From contig NZ_WOTO01000019.1 in assembly GCF_010993775.1 (NCBI RefSeq), positions 1 to 64,000 on the forward strand: 64,000 bases of DNA, read 5' to 3'. This document shows positions 39,721 to 50,594 of this stretch, piece by piece. The translations under genes and the position numbers were made by a program. Origin of the DNA: Fodinicola feengrottensis. GTDB lineage: Bacteria > Actinomycetota > Actinomycetes > Mycobacteriales > HKI-0501. The notes under the pieces were generated by a model, which saw only the letters and a program-made list of their open reading frames with translations, was not told where the DNA came from and ran no database searches. Every line of letters begins with the position of its first letter. The first letter of the stretch is position 1.

Positions 39721-41908
39721 ATGGCCGCCGTGAGTACGACTACGGATCAGACCGCTGACCAGGCCGCCGAGCCGACCGACCGCCCCGAACAGCCGACCCG
39801 GCCTGCGCCGGCACCGCTGCCCGACGACCGGTTCATCAACCGGGAGCTGTCCTGGCTCGACTTCAACGCCCGGGTGCTGCGGCTGGCCGAGATGCCGGAC
39901 ACACCCCACTGCTGGAGCGGGCCAAGTTCCTGGCGATCTTCGCGTCCAACCTGGACGAGTTCTACATGGTTCGGGTGGCTGGGCTCAAGCGCCGCCAGTC
40001 GACCGGGCTGTCGGTCCGCTCCCCCGACGGACTCTCGCCGCGCGAGCAACTGGAACGGATTTCGGTCGAGGTGCGGGACCTCGCGTCCCGGCACGCCACC
40101 TGTTTCACCACCGAGGTGCAGACCGCGCTGGAAACCGAAGGCGTCCGACTGGTCCGGTGGGAGGACCTCGACGCCAGCGAACAGGACCGCCTGCACACGT
40201 ATTTCCGCGAGCAGGTTTTCCCGCTGCTAACGCCACTGGCGGTCGACCCGGCGCACCCGTTCCCCTACATTTCCGGGCGGTCGTTGAATCTCGCGGTGAC
40301 CGTACGGGATCCCGATGACGGCATCGAGCGGTTCGCGCGAGTCAAGGTGCCCAACAACGTGCCCCGGTTCGTGAGTGTCACGGACGGCGGATTCCTGCCG
40401 CTGGAGGACATCATCGCCGCGCACCTCTCGCAGCTTTTCGAGGGCATGGAGGTCGCCGAACAGCACGTGTTCCGGGTCACCCGCAACGCCGACCTGGAGG
40501 TCGAGGAAGACCGCGACGAGGACCTTTTGCAGGCGTTGGAAAGAGAACTGGCCCGCCGCCGGTTCGGCCCGGCGGTCCGCCTGGAGGTCGAGGAGACGAT
40601 GACCGAGCGGATCCTGGATCTGCTCGTACGAGAGCTGGACGTGAGCGCCGCGGACGTGCAGCGGGTCCCCGGTTTGCTGGATTTGACGGCATTGTGGCAG
40701 ATCTACGGCATCGATCGGCCGGATCTGAAAGACAAACCCTTCGTGCCGGCCACCCATCCGCGGTTCGCCGAGGGCGAGACGCCGCGCAGCGTTTTCGCCA
40801 CCCTGCGGGACGGCGACGTGCTCGTGCACCATCCGTACGAGTCCTTCTCCACCAGCGTCCAGCGTTTCATCGAGCAGGCCGCGGCCGACCCGAATGTGCT
40901 GGCGATCAAACAGACTCTTTACCGTACGTCCGGAGATTCCCCGATCGTCGACTCGCTGATCGACGCCGCCGAGGCTGGCAAGCAGGTGGTCGTGCTGGTC
41001 GAGGTGAAAGCCAGGTTCGACGAACAGGCCAACATCGCCTGGGCGAAAACCCTGGAGCGCTCCGGCTGCCATGTCGTCTATGGCTTGGTGGGCCTCAAAA
41101 CGCATTGCAAGGTCTGCCTGGTGGTACGCCAGGAGGGCTCGCAAATCCGTCGCTACGCACACGTGGGCACCGGGAACTACAACCCCAAGACGGCCCGACT
41201 TTACGAGGATCTGGGGCTGTTCACCGCGGATCCGGCGGTCTGCGCCGACCTCACCGACCTTTTCAACGTACTGACCGGATATTCCCGGCAGACCCACTAC
41301 CGCTCGCTGATGGTCGCGCCCTACGGCATCCGTTCGGGCATTATCCGGCGGGTCGAACGTGAGGTCAGCCACGTGAAAGCCGGCCGGCCGGGACTGATCC
41401 AGATCAAGGCCAACTCCATTGTGGACGAACAGATCATCGACGCGCTCTACGGGCTTCGCAAGCCGGCGTACGCATCGATCTGCTCATTCGCGGAATCTGC
41501 GCGCTGCGCGCCGGCGTGCCCGGGGGGCTGAGCGACAACATCACCGTTCGCTCGGTGCTCGGCCGATTCCTGGAACACTCCCGGGTGCTGCGATTCGGGA
41601 ACGGCTCGAATCCGGCCGAAAGTGCCGACCGCCCGGACCGATCGACCTACCGCCAGGAGTTCTGGATCGGCTCAGCGGACCTGATGCACCGCAACCTGGA
41701 CCGGCGGGTGGAAGACCTCGTACAGGTCACCGACACCACCGCCCGCAAGCGCCTGGGCGACATTTTCGAGCTGCTGCTGGCCGCGGACACCGGTGGTTTC
41801 GACCTGCTGCCGGACAACACGTGGCGCCAGCGCACCGGGCCGGGCGGCGAACCGCTGCACGATCCGCAGGAGGAACTGTTGCACCGCACCGCATCTCGCG
41901 CGGACTGA
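39721..41908 (+). CDS. ppk: Polyphosphate kinase 1 (frameshifted twice)
   Basis: Makes long-chain polyphosphate from ATP. It begins with a disordered leader, then [20 protein letters not shown] and, after a frame change at about 39905, [20 protein letters not shown]. Mid-domain: [19 protein letters not shown]. Catalytic domain: [35 protein letters not shown] (His autophosphorylated) and [21 protein letters not shown] second change at about 41475 leads to [18 protein letters not shown], with [18 protein letters not shown]. About 729 codons. The order cofC-ppk-mutT1-hupB matches Rv2983-Rv2986c. Confidence 0.95.
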
Positions 41909-42079
41909 GGTGACTTTGCCCATCACCGCAACGATGGCGGCCGGCTCCAGTACGGCCACCACGCCCGCTCAGAGCCACCCTGCGCGACTTTGTGGTGCCA
42001 CTGTTCGTCATTGTCGCGGCCCGGCGTTGCGGTGGCCCTCGGTCAGGCTGAGCGGCACGGCTGGACGTATGGTGGCCAA

Positions 42080-42992
42080 GTGAGCCCGCGACCCGAGTTA
42101 CGCGCCGCCGGCGGGGTGCTGTGGCGCCGCGATCCCAGCGGTGCCACCGTCATCGCCCTCGTCCACCGCCCGCGCTACGACGACTGGTCGCTGCCTAAGG
42201 GAAAGCTGGCCACCGGCGAGCATTCCCTCACCGCCGGATATCGGGAAGTCCTCGAGGAGACCGGCATCACGCCGACGCTTGGCCGGCGGCTGGTTCGTAC
42301 CGAATATCCGGTGTCGATCAGCGAGAAAATCGCCCGCAAGGTCGTCGACTATTGGGCCATGCGCGCCGCTGACGGCGATTTCCAGGCCAATGACGAGGTC
42401 GACGAGCTGAGGTGGCTGACCGTCGAGAAAGCGACCGACGCGGTCTCGTACCGGCACGACCGGGCCGTGCTCGCCGCCTTCGCGCAAGCCGAGCCGGACA
42501 CCACCACGATTTTGCTCGTACGACACGGCAGCGCCGGCGACCGGACCCAGTGGCGCGGCACCGACGACCTGCGACCGCTCGACCCGACCGGACACCGGCA
42601 GGCGAAGCGCGCGGCCACCGTGTTGCCATGTTTTTGGCCCGCGACGGGTGATCTCGGCCGACAAAGTCCGATGCGTGGAGACCATCCGTCCACTTGCGAC
42701 AGTGCTCGGGCTGCCGGTGGTCGTCGACGACGATTTCGGTGAGGAGCGGCACGCCCGGAACTCGACGCGTGCTGGCGAACTCGTACGCGCTCTCGCGATG
42801 GCCGGCGAGCCGGTGGCGATTTGCAGCCAGGGCGGGCTTATTCCCGACACGGTCGCCGAACTGGCCGCTGCCGACGGCATAGCACTCGAAGATGTGCCGT
42901 CCCGCAAGGGAAGTGTGTGGGCACTGAGCTTCACCGGCCGCCGCCTGATCGCCGCCGACTACTACCGGACTCTGAAGCCGGAGAAGTCCTAA
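42080..42992 (+). CDS. mutT1: MutT1-type Nudix hydrolase fused to a histidine phosphatase (frameshifted)
   Basis: The Nudix domain (residues about 10-135) has the full box GKLATGEHSLTAGYREVLEE plus TGI. The second domain has the RHG phosphatase motif ILLVRHGSAGDRTQWRGTDD. After a frame change near 42640 it reads ISADKVRCVETIRPLATVLG and VAICSQGGLIPDTVAELA. In mycobacteria this fusion hydrolyses 8-oxo-(d)GTP and diadenosine polyphosphates. GTG 42080 is the likely start. About 304 codons. Beside ppk, which is also linked to nucleotide and phosphate stress. Confidence 0.93.
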
Positions 42993-43098
42993 CCACAAAG
43001 CGTGGCGGGCAGTGAAAGGACCGCTAGGCTGAAGCGGGCTAAACACGGCCGAACCGTGCCGGGAAAGGCAGCTATTGCCAAGAGTTTTTTGGTGACTC

Positions 43099-43147
43099 AC
43101 GCAAACGCCGGGCCGACCCAGTGGGTCGGTCCGGCGTTTGCGTTTTA
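43099..43147. terminator. Strong bidirectional hairpin between mutT1 and hupB
   Basis: 22-base arms (43099-43120 and 43122-43143) pair with one mismatch. The + strand side is followed by TTTTA. The genes on both sides end here. Confidence 0.8.
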
Positions 43148-43157
43148 CGGCGGTGAG

Positions 43158-43643
43158 TTACCGCTTGCGGGCCGGGGCCTTCTTGGCCGGAGCCTTCTTG
43201 GCCGGAGCCTTCTTCGCGGCGGTGGCCTTGGTCGCGGCGGCCTTCTTGGCCGGAGCGGCCTTCTTGGCCGGGGCGGCCTTCTTCGCGACCGGCGCCGGTC
43301 CGCGGCTCGCACCAACGGCGGTGGCCTTGGTGGTCGCCTTCGCGCCGGGGGTCTTCGGCAGCTTCTTCGGGTCGGCCACCACGGTCTTGAAGCCAGTGCC
43401 CGACGGAAAAGCCGGAACGGCGGTCTTCTTGACCTTCACCGATTCGCCGGTGCGCGGGTTGCGGGCGGTACGGGCCGCGCGAACGCGCTTCTCGAACACA
43501 CCGAAACCGGTGATCGCCACCCGGTCGCCCTTGGCCACGGTGCGCTGGATCTCGTCGACGATCTGCTCCAGAGCATTCGCCGCGGTCTTGCGGTCATCGA
43601 AGCGCGTCGTCAGCGCCTCAATGAACTCGGCCTTGTTAACCAT
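43158..43643 (-). CDS. hupB: HU-family nucleoid protein with Lys/Ala/Pro-rich tail
   Basis: Intact 161 aa. Residues 1-90 are the HU dimer fold ([20 protein letters not shown], then [20 protein letters not shown] and [20 protein letters not shown]). Residues 105-161 are a basic tail of [14 protein letters not shown] and APAKKAPAK repeats, as in mycobacterial HupB/HLP. It binds and compacts DNA. Start chosen at MVNKAEF, as in the family. It is convergent with mutT1. Confidence 0.96.
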   Translation of the reverse strand: MVNKAEFIEALTTRFDDRKTAANALEQIVDEIQRTVAKGDRVAITGFGVFEKRVRAARTARNPRTGESVKVKKTAVPAFPSGTGFKTVVADPKKLPKTPGAKATTKATAVGASRGPAPVAKKAAPAKKAAPAKKAAATKATAAKKAPAKKAPAKKAPARKR

Positions 43644-44150
43644 TGTCCCCTCCAGGGTACATACCGGCCCCATCGAGGCCGCTCACCGGGGAACCGTAAG
43701 GCCAAAGCGCCAAAGACACAAATATTTGCCGGCCGGAAGTCGTTGCTCAGCAACGGTTTGGGGGGCCTCGGCGGGCCCGATCGGGGCCCTTACTGGCAAA
43801 CCGGGGCGCACGCTCCGGTGACCCTGCGAGGGCCCAAAAGACCGGCCGGGGCGTTCCAGTCATGCCCCAGGATCATTACCATACAAGGAAAATCGACTAA
43901 GCAAGGAAAGTGGCCGGACCACCGGCGATGCCCTCGACGGCCAACCTTGAACAGCCATCGGACCGGCGCCGCGACCGCGCCCCAAGTGCCACGGAAAAAT
44001 TTTTCCAGTCCTGGCGTGTCGCGGCCGTGTCAGCGGCCTCAGATCCCCCCAACCGGGCCGATTCGGCGTCCGCGACTGCCCGACCGACGGACGCCGACCC
44101 GGCGATCCGCCGCTGTCCCGACCGACAAAACGCGGCGCCGAAAACGCGAA
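43644..44150. other. Long non-coding stretch upstream of hupB
   Basis: About 500 bases without a credible gene on either strand. It must hold the hupB promoter and leader. Local structure: CGTTGC-TCA-GCAACG (43741-43755) and a GC-rich section where CGGTTTG at about 43755 can pair with CAAACCG at about 43797 around GGGCCC-type stems. An AT-richer patch (about 43860-43910) could be the promoter. Nothing more specific can be supported. Confidence 0.4.
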
Positions 44151-44181
44151 GGTGCCCTGCCGCTTTCGCGGGCAGGGCACC
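44151..44181 (-). terminator. Rho-independent terminator after leuD
   Basis: GGTGCCCTGCC (44151-44161) pairs with 44171-44181 around GCTTTCGCG. On the - strand the hairpin is followed by TTCGCGTTTT. It starts 18 bases past the leuD stop. Confidence 0.8.
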
Positions 44182-44198
44182 ATCTGGAGCCGATGAGG

Positions 44199-44795
44199 TC
44201 AGGCGTCGACGGTCGTCCGGGGCAGATAGGACGGCCGGTTTCGTTCGTACGCGTCGATCTCGTCCACGTGCCGCAGCGAAAGGCCGATGTCGTCGATCCC
44301 CTCCATCAGCCGCCAGCGGGTGTAGTCGTCGATTTCAAAGGGCACGCCCTCAGAACCCCACCGCACCTCGCGGGCAGCCAGGTCCACAGTGACCTCAGTC
44401 TCGGGCTCATCGACGAGATCGTTCTGCAGTTGCTCGATGTGCTTCTGGTGCAGCACGGCGGCCAGCAGACCGGCCTTGCCTGAATTGCCACGGAAGATGT
44501 CGGCGAACCGGGACGAGAGCACCACCCGGAAGCCGTAGTCCATGAGCGCCCAGACCGCGTGCTCACGAGACGAGCCGGTGCCGAAATCGGAGCCGGCGAC
44601 CAGAATCGAGGCGCCCGAGTAGCGCTCGTCGTTCAACACAAAGGTGGGATCGTTGCGCCAGGCCGAGAACAGCCCGTCGGCGAAGCCGGTCCGGGTGACC
44701 CGCTTCAGGTAGACCGCCGGGATGATCTGGTCAGTGTCGACATTGGACCGAAGCAGCGGTACGGCCCGCCCGGTGTGCACGGTGATCTTTTCCAT
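44199..44795 (-). CDS. leuD: 3-isopropylmalate dehydratase small subunit
   Basis: Intact 198 aa: [20 protein letters not shown] (LeuD N-terminal motif), [20 protein letters not shown] (substrate-binding GxxSSREH loop), [20 protein letters not shown] and [17 protein letters not shown]. With LeuC it isomerises 2- to 3-isopropylmalate in leucine synthesis. It lies 3 bases after leuC. Confidence 0.97.
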   Translation of the reverse strand: MEKITVHTGRAVPLLRSNVDTDQIIPAVYLKRVTRTGFADGLFSAWRNDPTFVLNDERYSGASILVAGSDFGTGSSREHAVWALMDYGFRVVLSSRFADIFRGNSGKAGLLAAVLHQKHIEQLQNDLVDEPETEVTVDLAAREVRWGSEGVPFEIDDYTRWRLMEGIDDIGLSLRHVDEIDAYERNRPSYLPRTTVDA

Positions 44796-44798
44796 CGC

Positions 44799-46230
44799 TC
44801 AGTCCTCCAGATCCGCCGGGGCGCTCAGGTGCCCGGTTACCGCGGTGGCGGCCGCCACCAAGGGCGACACCAGGTGCGTACGGCCACCCTTGCCCTGCCG
44901 CCGGCCCTCGAAATTCCGGTTCGACGTGGACGCCGAGCGCTCCCCCGGAGCCAGTTGGTCCGGGTTCATACCGAGGCACATCGAACAACCGGCGCCACGC
45001 CATTGGGCGCCGGCCGCGGTAAAGATGTCGTGCAGTCCTTCTTCTTCAGCCTGCAGCCGCACTCGCGCCGAGCCTGGTACGACCAGCATTCTCACGCTGT
45101 CGGCGACCTTGTGCCCACGGATCACCGCGGCCGCGGCCCGCAGGTCCTCGATGCGGCCATTCGTGCAGGAGCCGAGGAAAACCGTGTCGACGGAAATGTC
45201 CCGGAGCGGGGTGCCGGGAGTGAGGTCCATGTACGCCAGCGCCCGCTCGGCCGAGGAACGGGCCGAGGGATCACTGAAAGACTCCGGATCGGGCACCGTC
45301 CCGCCCAGCGGCAGGCCCTGCCCGGGATTGGTGCCCCAGGTGACATACGGGGTGAGCACGGACGCGTCGAGTTCCACCACCTCATCGAAAACGGCGTCCC
45401 ACATCGGTGGCCAGCTCGCGCCACGCTTTCACCGCGGCGTCCCAATCCTCGCCTCGCGCCACGTGCCGGCGGCCCTGCAGATAGTCGAAGGTGGTGTCAT
45501 CCGGGGCGATCATGCCGGCCCGCGCACCGGCCTCGATGCTCATGTTGCAGACCGTCATCCGGCCTTCCATGGACAACGACCGGATCGCGTCGCCGCGGTA
45601 TTCCAGGACATATCCCTGGCCGCCGCCGGTGCCGATCTTGGCGATCAAGGCGAGAATGACGTCCTTCGCGGTGACGCCCTCGGCCAGCGAACCGGAAACC
45701 TCGACGGCCATCGTTTTGAAGGGCTTCAGCGACAAAGTCTGGGTGGCGAGCACGTGCTCGACCTCGCTGGTGCCGATCCCGAAGGCGAGCGCGCCGAAAG
45801 CGCCGTGGGTGGAAGTGTGACTATCTCCACAAACCACGGTCATTCCGGGCTGCGTCAAGCCCAACTGCGGGCCAATCACATGCACGATGCCCTGCTCGGC
45901 GTCGCCGAGTGGATAGAGCGGCACCCCGAATTCCTCGCAGTTGCGCCGAAGCGTCTCCACCTGCGTACGACTCACCGGGTCCGCGATCGGCTGGTCGAAA
46001 TCGACAGTGGGGACATTGTGGTCCTCAGTGGCGACGGTGAGATCCGCACGGCGCAACGGACGGCCGGCCATCCGCAGCCCGTCGAACGCCTGCGGACTGG
46101 TCACCTCATGGAGAAGGTGAAGATCGATGTAGAGCAGATCCGGCTCGCCAGCGGCGGACCGAACCACGTGGCTGTCCCAGACTTTCTGGGCGAGGGTGCG
46201 TCCCATGCCAATTCCCGTCTGTCTTGTCAT
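44799..46230 (-). CDS. leuC: 3-isopropylmalate dehydratase large subunit (frameshifted)
   Basis: [4Fe-4S] aconitase family. It starts [20 protein letters not shown] (or 8 residues upstream, from ATG 46230), then [40 protein letters not shown] and [20 protein letters not shown]. After a frame change at about 45405: [20 protein letters not shown] with [25 protein letters not shown] (cluster Cys) and [12 protein letters not shown] (the other two Cys). About 477 codons. It is divergent from the IclR-type regulator. Confidence 0.95.
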
Positions 46231-46276
46231 CGTGCACAGCTTGTCATCCTGCATAGTGGGATGATAATTTCGTACT
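46231..46276. promoter_or_regulatory. leuC / IclR divergent promoter region
   Basis: On the + strand TTGTCA (46241-46246) and GATAAT (46263-46268) are 16 bases apart, and the regulator's GTG begins 8 bases after the -10, implying a leaderless message. The inverted repeat TCATCC-N9-GGATGA (46244-46264) covers this promoter and could be the IclR operator. Confidence 0.6.
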
Positions 46277-47067
46277 GTGGGACAGACTACCAGCGGAACA
46301 GCGACCTCCGGCATCGCCGGTAATGGCAGTGCGCCTGCCAACGCGGACGGTACGGGCAGGTCGGTCGGCCGATCGATCGCCAGTGGCGTCGGCGTTCTGG
46401 ACAAAGCGGTCGCCATTCTGGCCGCCACCGTGGACGGCGCCAGCCTCGCCGAACTCGTCGATCGCAGTGGTCTTCCGCGGGCGACGGCGCACCGGCTCGC
46501 GCAGGCGTTGGAGGTGCACCGGCTGTTGATTCGGGACGCGCAGGGCCGGTGGCGGCCGGGACCGCGGCTCGGCGAGTTGGCGAATTCCGCGCCCGACGTG
46601 CTGCTCAATGCCGCTGGTCCGGTGTTGACCGCTTTGCGGGACGCGACCGGCGAAAGCGCGCAGCTTTACCTGCGCCGCGCCGAAGAACGCATCTGCGTGC
46701 GTGGCCGCCGCCGAGCGGTCCAGCGGGCTGCGGGACACCGTTCCGGTGGGTGCCGGGCTGCCGATGACAGCTGGCTCGGCGGCGCAGATTCTGCTCGCCT
46801 GGGAACCGCCGGAATCGGTGCTGCCGCTGCTGCCACGGGCCCGGTTTTCCGGCCGTACGCTCGCCGAAGTGCGCCGCCGCGGCTGGGCCGCCCGCCGGCG
46901 AGCGGGAGCCGGGAGTGGCCAGCGTGTCCGCGCCGATTCGGGACCGCGGTGGCCGGGTGATCGCCGCGGTCAGCATTTCCGGCCCGATCGAGCGCCTCGG
47001 CCGCCGCCCCGGCGACCGGCACGCCGTCTCGGTCGTACGAGCCGGCCACCGACTTTCCGGTCTGTAG
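46277..47067 (+). CDS. IclR-family regulator of leuCD, NdgR/LtbR-like (frameshifted twice)
   Basis: A Gly/Ser/Thr-rich leader, then [43 protein letters not shown] and [12 protein letters not shown]. The IclR effector domain starts [20 protein letters not shown]. It continues after a frame change at about 46700 with [20 protein letters not shown], and after another at about 46890 with [20 protein letters not shown] and [10 protein letters not shown]. About 263 codons. In actinobacteria the IclR gene divergent from leuCD (NdgR, LtbR, Rv2989) controls leucine and other amino-acid genes. Confidence 0.88.
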
Positions 47068-47096
47068 AAAGCCCGGAGGCCAGCTGCCGTAGTGAC

Positions 47097-47204
47097 ATGA
47101 GCACTTCTCCGCCGGACCAGGAAATCGCCACCGCGTTCAAGCTCGCGCTGGACCTGCCCGCACTGCACCTGCCCGCACAGCCTTACGTCTACCCGAAAGC
47201 CTGA
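47097..47204 (+). CDS. Possible 35-aa ORF downstream of the IclR gene
   Basis: ATG with MSTSPPDQEIATAFKLALDL and PALHLPAQPYVYPKA. It overlaps the 3' end of the convergent gene by 16 bases, and no good ribosome site is close. It may be a real micropeptide or chance. Confidence 0.25.
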   Translation: MSTSPPDQEIATAFKLALDLPALHLPAQPYVYPKA

Positions 47205-48414
47205 CCTTCGCCGCGATAGGTCGGCACCGTGTCGACAATCCGGCCGCCGTCGATGAGGTGCAGATCGTTGACGTGCTCGCAAAGTTCGCCGGCCTTGCCG
47301 TGCCGGAACCAGACCCGCTCCCCCACCCGCAGCGAGTCGGCTGCAGCGCCGCGCAAGGGCGTCTGCACTTCGCCGGCGCCCTCGGAGTCGATCATCCGCA
47401 GCCCGGCTGGGAAAACCGGCGCCGGCACCCGGTTCGGCAACTGCGGGCCGGACGCGATCCAACCGGCGCCGCCGACGGTGACGATGCCGGCCGCCGGCCG
47501 GCGGGTCACCGCGAGCGCGAACAGCGCTGACGGATAAGGCTTGAAGGCCCGGTATTCATCGAAAAGTCGCGGCGCGTAGAGGCCGGACCCGGCGGCCACC
47601 TCGGTGATCGCAGACTCCCGTACGGTCCGCTCGACACTGCCGGTGCCGCCACCGTTGACGAATTCCAGGTCGGCGAGCACCGCCACGGCCGCCACCACCG
47701 CGGCCCGGCGCTGCATCAGCTCGGCCGCGGACGCCGCCTGCACGGCCCGGATCGCGAGGCCACGCAAGGGATTGCCCGGCGGCCGGTCGCCCAGGCCGGC
47801 GATCTGCCCTTCGTACGACATGATGCCGACCAACCGGAATCGCGGCCGGTCCACGATTTTGCGGGCCAGCGTGACAGCGGAGGCGACGCTGTGCACCGGG
47901 GAGCGCCGGGTGCCCAGGTGCACCCGGCCACCGGCGAGCCGCAGGGAGGCGTCCAGGTCCAGGCACAACCGCAGCGGTGGCCCGGAAATCCCGGCGACCG
48001 CGGCCTCGATCAGGTCCAGGTGCTCGGTGCTGTCGACCATCAATGTGACGCGGGCAGCCAGCCTCGCGTCCATCGCCAGCCGCCGCAACGATCCCGCGTC
48101 GGTGGTCGGGTAGGCCACCACCACGTCATCGAAATCCGCTGCCAGCCACAGCGATTCGGCCAGCGAGTACGACAGAATCCCGGCGAAACCGTCGATCGCC
48201 AGCACCTGGCGCAGGATGTCCCGGCAGCGCACCGATTTGCTGGCCACCCGGATCGGCCGGCCGGCGGCCCTGCGGACCAAGTCGGCCGCGTTTGCCCGCA
48301 ACGACGGCACATCCACCACCGCGAAGGGGGGCGCGAGACCAGCGGTGGCCTCGTCCAGGATGGCGCGGCTGAGCTGCGGGACGGGATTGCGGGAGAAGTA
48401 ACAGTCATCGTCAC
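47189..48414 (-). CDS. D-threonine aldolase / alanine-racemase-fold amino acid deaminase-like enzyme (frameshift near start)
   Basis: PLP enzyme with an alanine-racemase N-terminal barrel: SLRANAADLVRRAAG, RPIRVASKSVRCRDILRQVL (PLP Lys in VASKSVR), LCLDLDASLRLAGGRVHLGT and FRLVGIMSYEGQIAGLGD. The C-terminal D-serine-dehydratase-like domain has FVNGGGTGSVERTVRESAIT and EVAAGSGLYAPRLF. The conserved lead-in RAILDEATAGLAPPFAVV is in the same frame upstream but has no start codon there. The GTG at 48414, overlapping the TetR stop, is in another frame, so a shift lies near 48375. Likely substrates are D- or beta-hydroxy amino acids. Confidence 0.82.
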
Positions 48415-49087
48415 GCCCGGCCCGCCGCGGCCGGCCGGCGACGTTCTCGACGGGCCGGCCGAGCGGCCCGCGTCGACGGTGCCAGTCGGTTCGCCCGGCT
48501 GAGCGCGGCGAACTGGTCCGCGCTCGCGTCCAGCACCGCGAGGGCCTGCGCGGAGTCCCGGTCCACCAGCCAATTCAGCGTCAGTCCGTCCAGCAACGTC
48601 ACCAACATCCGGGCCAGTACGTCCAAAGGCAGCAGCCACTCGACTCGACCTCGCACGCGACTCCGATCCGCTCGATCATCTCCCGGCAGCCGGCCTGATA
48701 CCGCGCGTACTGCCGCTGAGCCAGGTCCTCCAGCCCGGGCGTACGCAGCGCGACCTGAGTCAGCTCGTACAGCACCTGATGCTCTCCAGGGGCTTCCTCG
48801 ACCAGCTGCCAATACGCCCGGAGTGCGCCGCGAATGGTCACCTCAAGACCGTCTTCGGGCGTCAGCACGTCGGCCGCGGCCCGCACCTCGCGGGCCACCA
48901 TCTGCTCCGCGAGCTCACCGAGCAGCTCGTTCTTGGACCGGAAACAGTAGTGGAAACTGGAAAGTGGCATGCCTGCCTCGGCGGCGATGGCCCGGGTGGT
49001 GGCCGCGCCGACGCCGTCGGCGGCCATCACCCGGAAGGCGGCGGCGACCAGCTGGCGCCGCCGCTCCTCGGCCGGGATTCGTACCAC
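48411..49087 (-). CDS. TetR-family regulator (frameshifted)
   Basis: HTH: RRQLVAAAFRVMAADGVGAA, TTRAIAAEAGMPLSSFHYCF and RSKNELLGELAEQMV. After a frame change at about 48643 it continues WLLPLDVLARMLVTLLDGLT with LNWLVDRDSAQALAVLDA, the TetR_C_6-like tail. About 225 codons. It is the first gene of an operon with the threonine-aldolase-like gene and divergent from the beta-glucosidase operon. The 20-base inverted repeat between them is its probable operator. Confidence 0.85.
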
Positions 49088-49127
49088 GGGGGCCTCCTCG
49101 TCCGTCGCAGGATCCCAGAATGCGGTC

Positions 49128-49178
49128 GGCCAACCGTCTTAGTCAAGCGTTTCGGACACTTGACTAAGACGGTTGACC
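49128..49178. promoter_or_regulatory. Large inverted repeat, probable TetR operator, between divergent operons
   Basis: GGCCAACCGTCTTAGTCAAG (49128-49147) matches the reverse complement of 49159-49178 at 19 of 20 positions around CGTTTCGGACA. TTGACT within the right arm can serve as a -35 element for the + operon. The position, midway between the TetR gene and the beta-glucosidase gene, fits a shared operator. Confidence 0.8.
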
Positions 49179-49217
49179 CATTCACACTTGCCGGCATCGC
49201 GGCGAGAGGATGCCCTG

Positions 49218-50594
49218 TTGAGAGCCACTGTGACAGCCAACGGACCGGGCCGCCTGCCGGCGGACTTCGACTGGGGCGTGGCCACGTCCGCGTACCAGAT
49301 CGAGGGGGCGAGCGACGCCGACGGCCGCACGCCATCGGTGTGGGACACCTTCGCCGCGGAGCCCGGCCGGATCGCCGGCGGCGACCTCGCCGACCCCGGT
49401 TGCGACCACTACCACCGGTGGCGGGACGACCTCGATCTGCTGGCCGGGCTCGGCGTCCACTCGTACCGGTTCTCGATTTCCTGGTCCCGGGTGATTCCGG
49501 GCGGTCGTGGTACGGGCAATCCGCGAGGACTCGCTTTCTATGACCGTCTTGTCGACGCGTTGCTCGCCGCCGGAATCGACCCGGTGATCGCGCTCTTTCA
49601 CTGGGATCTGCCGCAGGACCTGCAGGACGCGGGCGGCTGGACCGCTCGCGACACCGCTTACGCTTTCGCCGACTACGCCCTGGAAATCGGCACCGCGCTG
49701 GCCGACCGGGTGAGCCGCTGGGCGACCATGAACGAGCCGTTCGAACATTTCGCGCTGGGCCACGTGATCGGCCTGCACGCGCCCGGCCAGACGCTGACCG
49801 GCGACGAGGCTTTCTCGGTGGCACACCATCTTCTGCTTGGCCACGGCCTCGCCGCGCAGGCGCTGCGGACCACTGGCGCCCGGCAGGTCGGCCTTATCAA
49901 CAGCTATGCACCCGTACGACCGGCATCCACGGACCCGGCCGACGGCCCCGCCGTTTCCGCGCTGGATGCGATCCAAAACCGGCTTTTCACCGATCCGGTG
50001 CTGCTCGGCGGATATCCGGCCGGGCTGGAAGCGTTCGGGATGGACCCGCACGGCGCCCTGGTACGGCCCGGCGACCTGCAGGAAATCGCCACCCCGCTGG
50101 ACTATTTGGGCGTCAACTACTACACCGTCCTTGGTGCCGGCGCACCGCAGGACGGCGACCCACTGCCATTTCGACTGACAGATCCGCCCGGGTACGAGCA
50201 CACCGCGTCCGGTTGGCCGGTGGCGCCGGTCGGGATGCGGGACACTCTGCAGATGTTGCGAGAGCGCTACCAACAGGCCCTGCCGCCCTTGTACGTCACC
50301 GAAACCGGCGCGGCCTACGACGACAAGCCGGACGCCGAAGACTTTTGTGACGACACCGAGCGGATCGCCTTCCTGCGCGCGCATGTGGCCGCGGTCGCCG
50401 ACGCGGTCGAGGCCGGTGTGGACGTACGCGGCCTGATGGTGTGGTCACTGCTGGACAACTTCGAGTGGGCCGAGGGCTTCGCCAAACGCTTTGGCCTGGT
50501 GCAGGTGAACTTCGAAACCGCCAAGCGCACCCCCAAAGCCTCTTACCAGTGGTACCGAGATCTGATCAAGCAGCAATCCGAGGCGACCTCGTGA
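49218..50594 (+). CDS. Family 1 beta-glucosidase
   Basis: GH1 enzyme, intact, about 458 aa from TTG 49218 after GAGAGGA. An in-frame TTG at 49173 lies inside the inverted repeat and is less likely. Motifs: DFDWGVATSAYQIEGASDAD (N-terminal signature), ALFHWDLPQDLQDAGGW, WATMNEPFEHFALGH (acid/base Glu in NEP), YLGVNYYTV, LYVTETGAAYDD (nucleophile Glu, TETG in place of the common TENG) and MVWSLLDNFEWAEGFAKRFG. No signal peptide, so it hydrolyses imported glycosides. It overlaps the transporter gene. Confidence 0.96.
   Translation: MRATVTANGPGRLPADFDWGVATSAYQIEGASDADGRTPSVWDTFAAEPGRIAGGDLADPGCDHYHRWRDDLDLLAGLGVHSYRFSISWSRVIPGGRGTGNPRGLAFYDRLVDALLAAGIDPVIALFHWDLPQDLQDAGGWTARDTAYAFADYALEIGTALADRVSRWATMNEPFEHFALGHVIGLHAPGQTLTGDEAFSVAHHLLLGHGLAAQALRTTGARQVGLINSYAPVRPASTDPADGPAVSALDAIQNRLFTDPVLLGGYPAGLEAFGMDPHGALVRPGDLQEIATPLDYLGVNYYTVLGAGAPQDGDPLPFRLTDPPGYEHTASGWPVAPVGMRDTLQMLRERYQQALPPLYVTETGAAYDDKPDAEDFCDDTERIAFLRAHVAAVADAVEAGVDVRGLMVWSLLDNFEWAEGFAKRFGLVQVNFETAKRTPKASYQWYRDLIKQQSEATS

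Noticed and set aside
43644..44150. tRNA or small RNA gene upstream of hupB
   Set aside because: No cloverleaf, no T-loop GGTTCGAATCC-type box and no anticodon arm; only short hairpins.
44700..46300. Leucine attenuator or T-box before leuC
   Set aside because: The leuC-regulator gap is only about 46 bases, with no Leu-rich leader peptide or paired hairpins.
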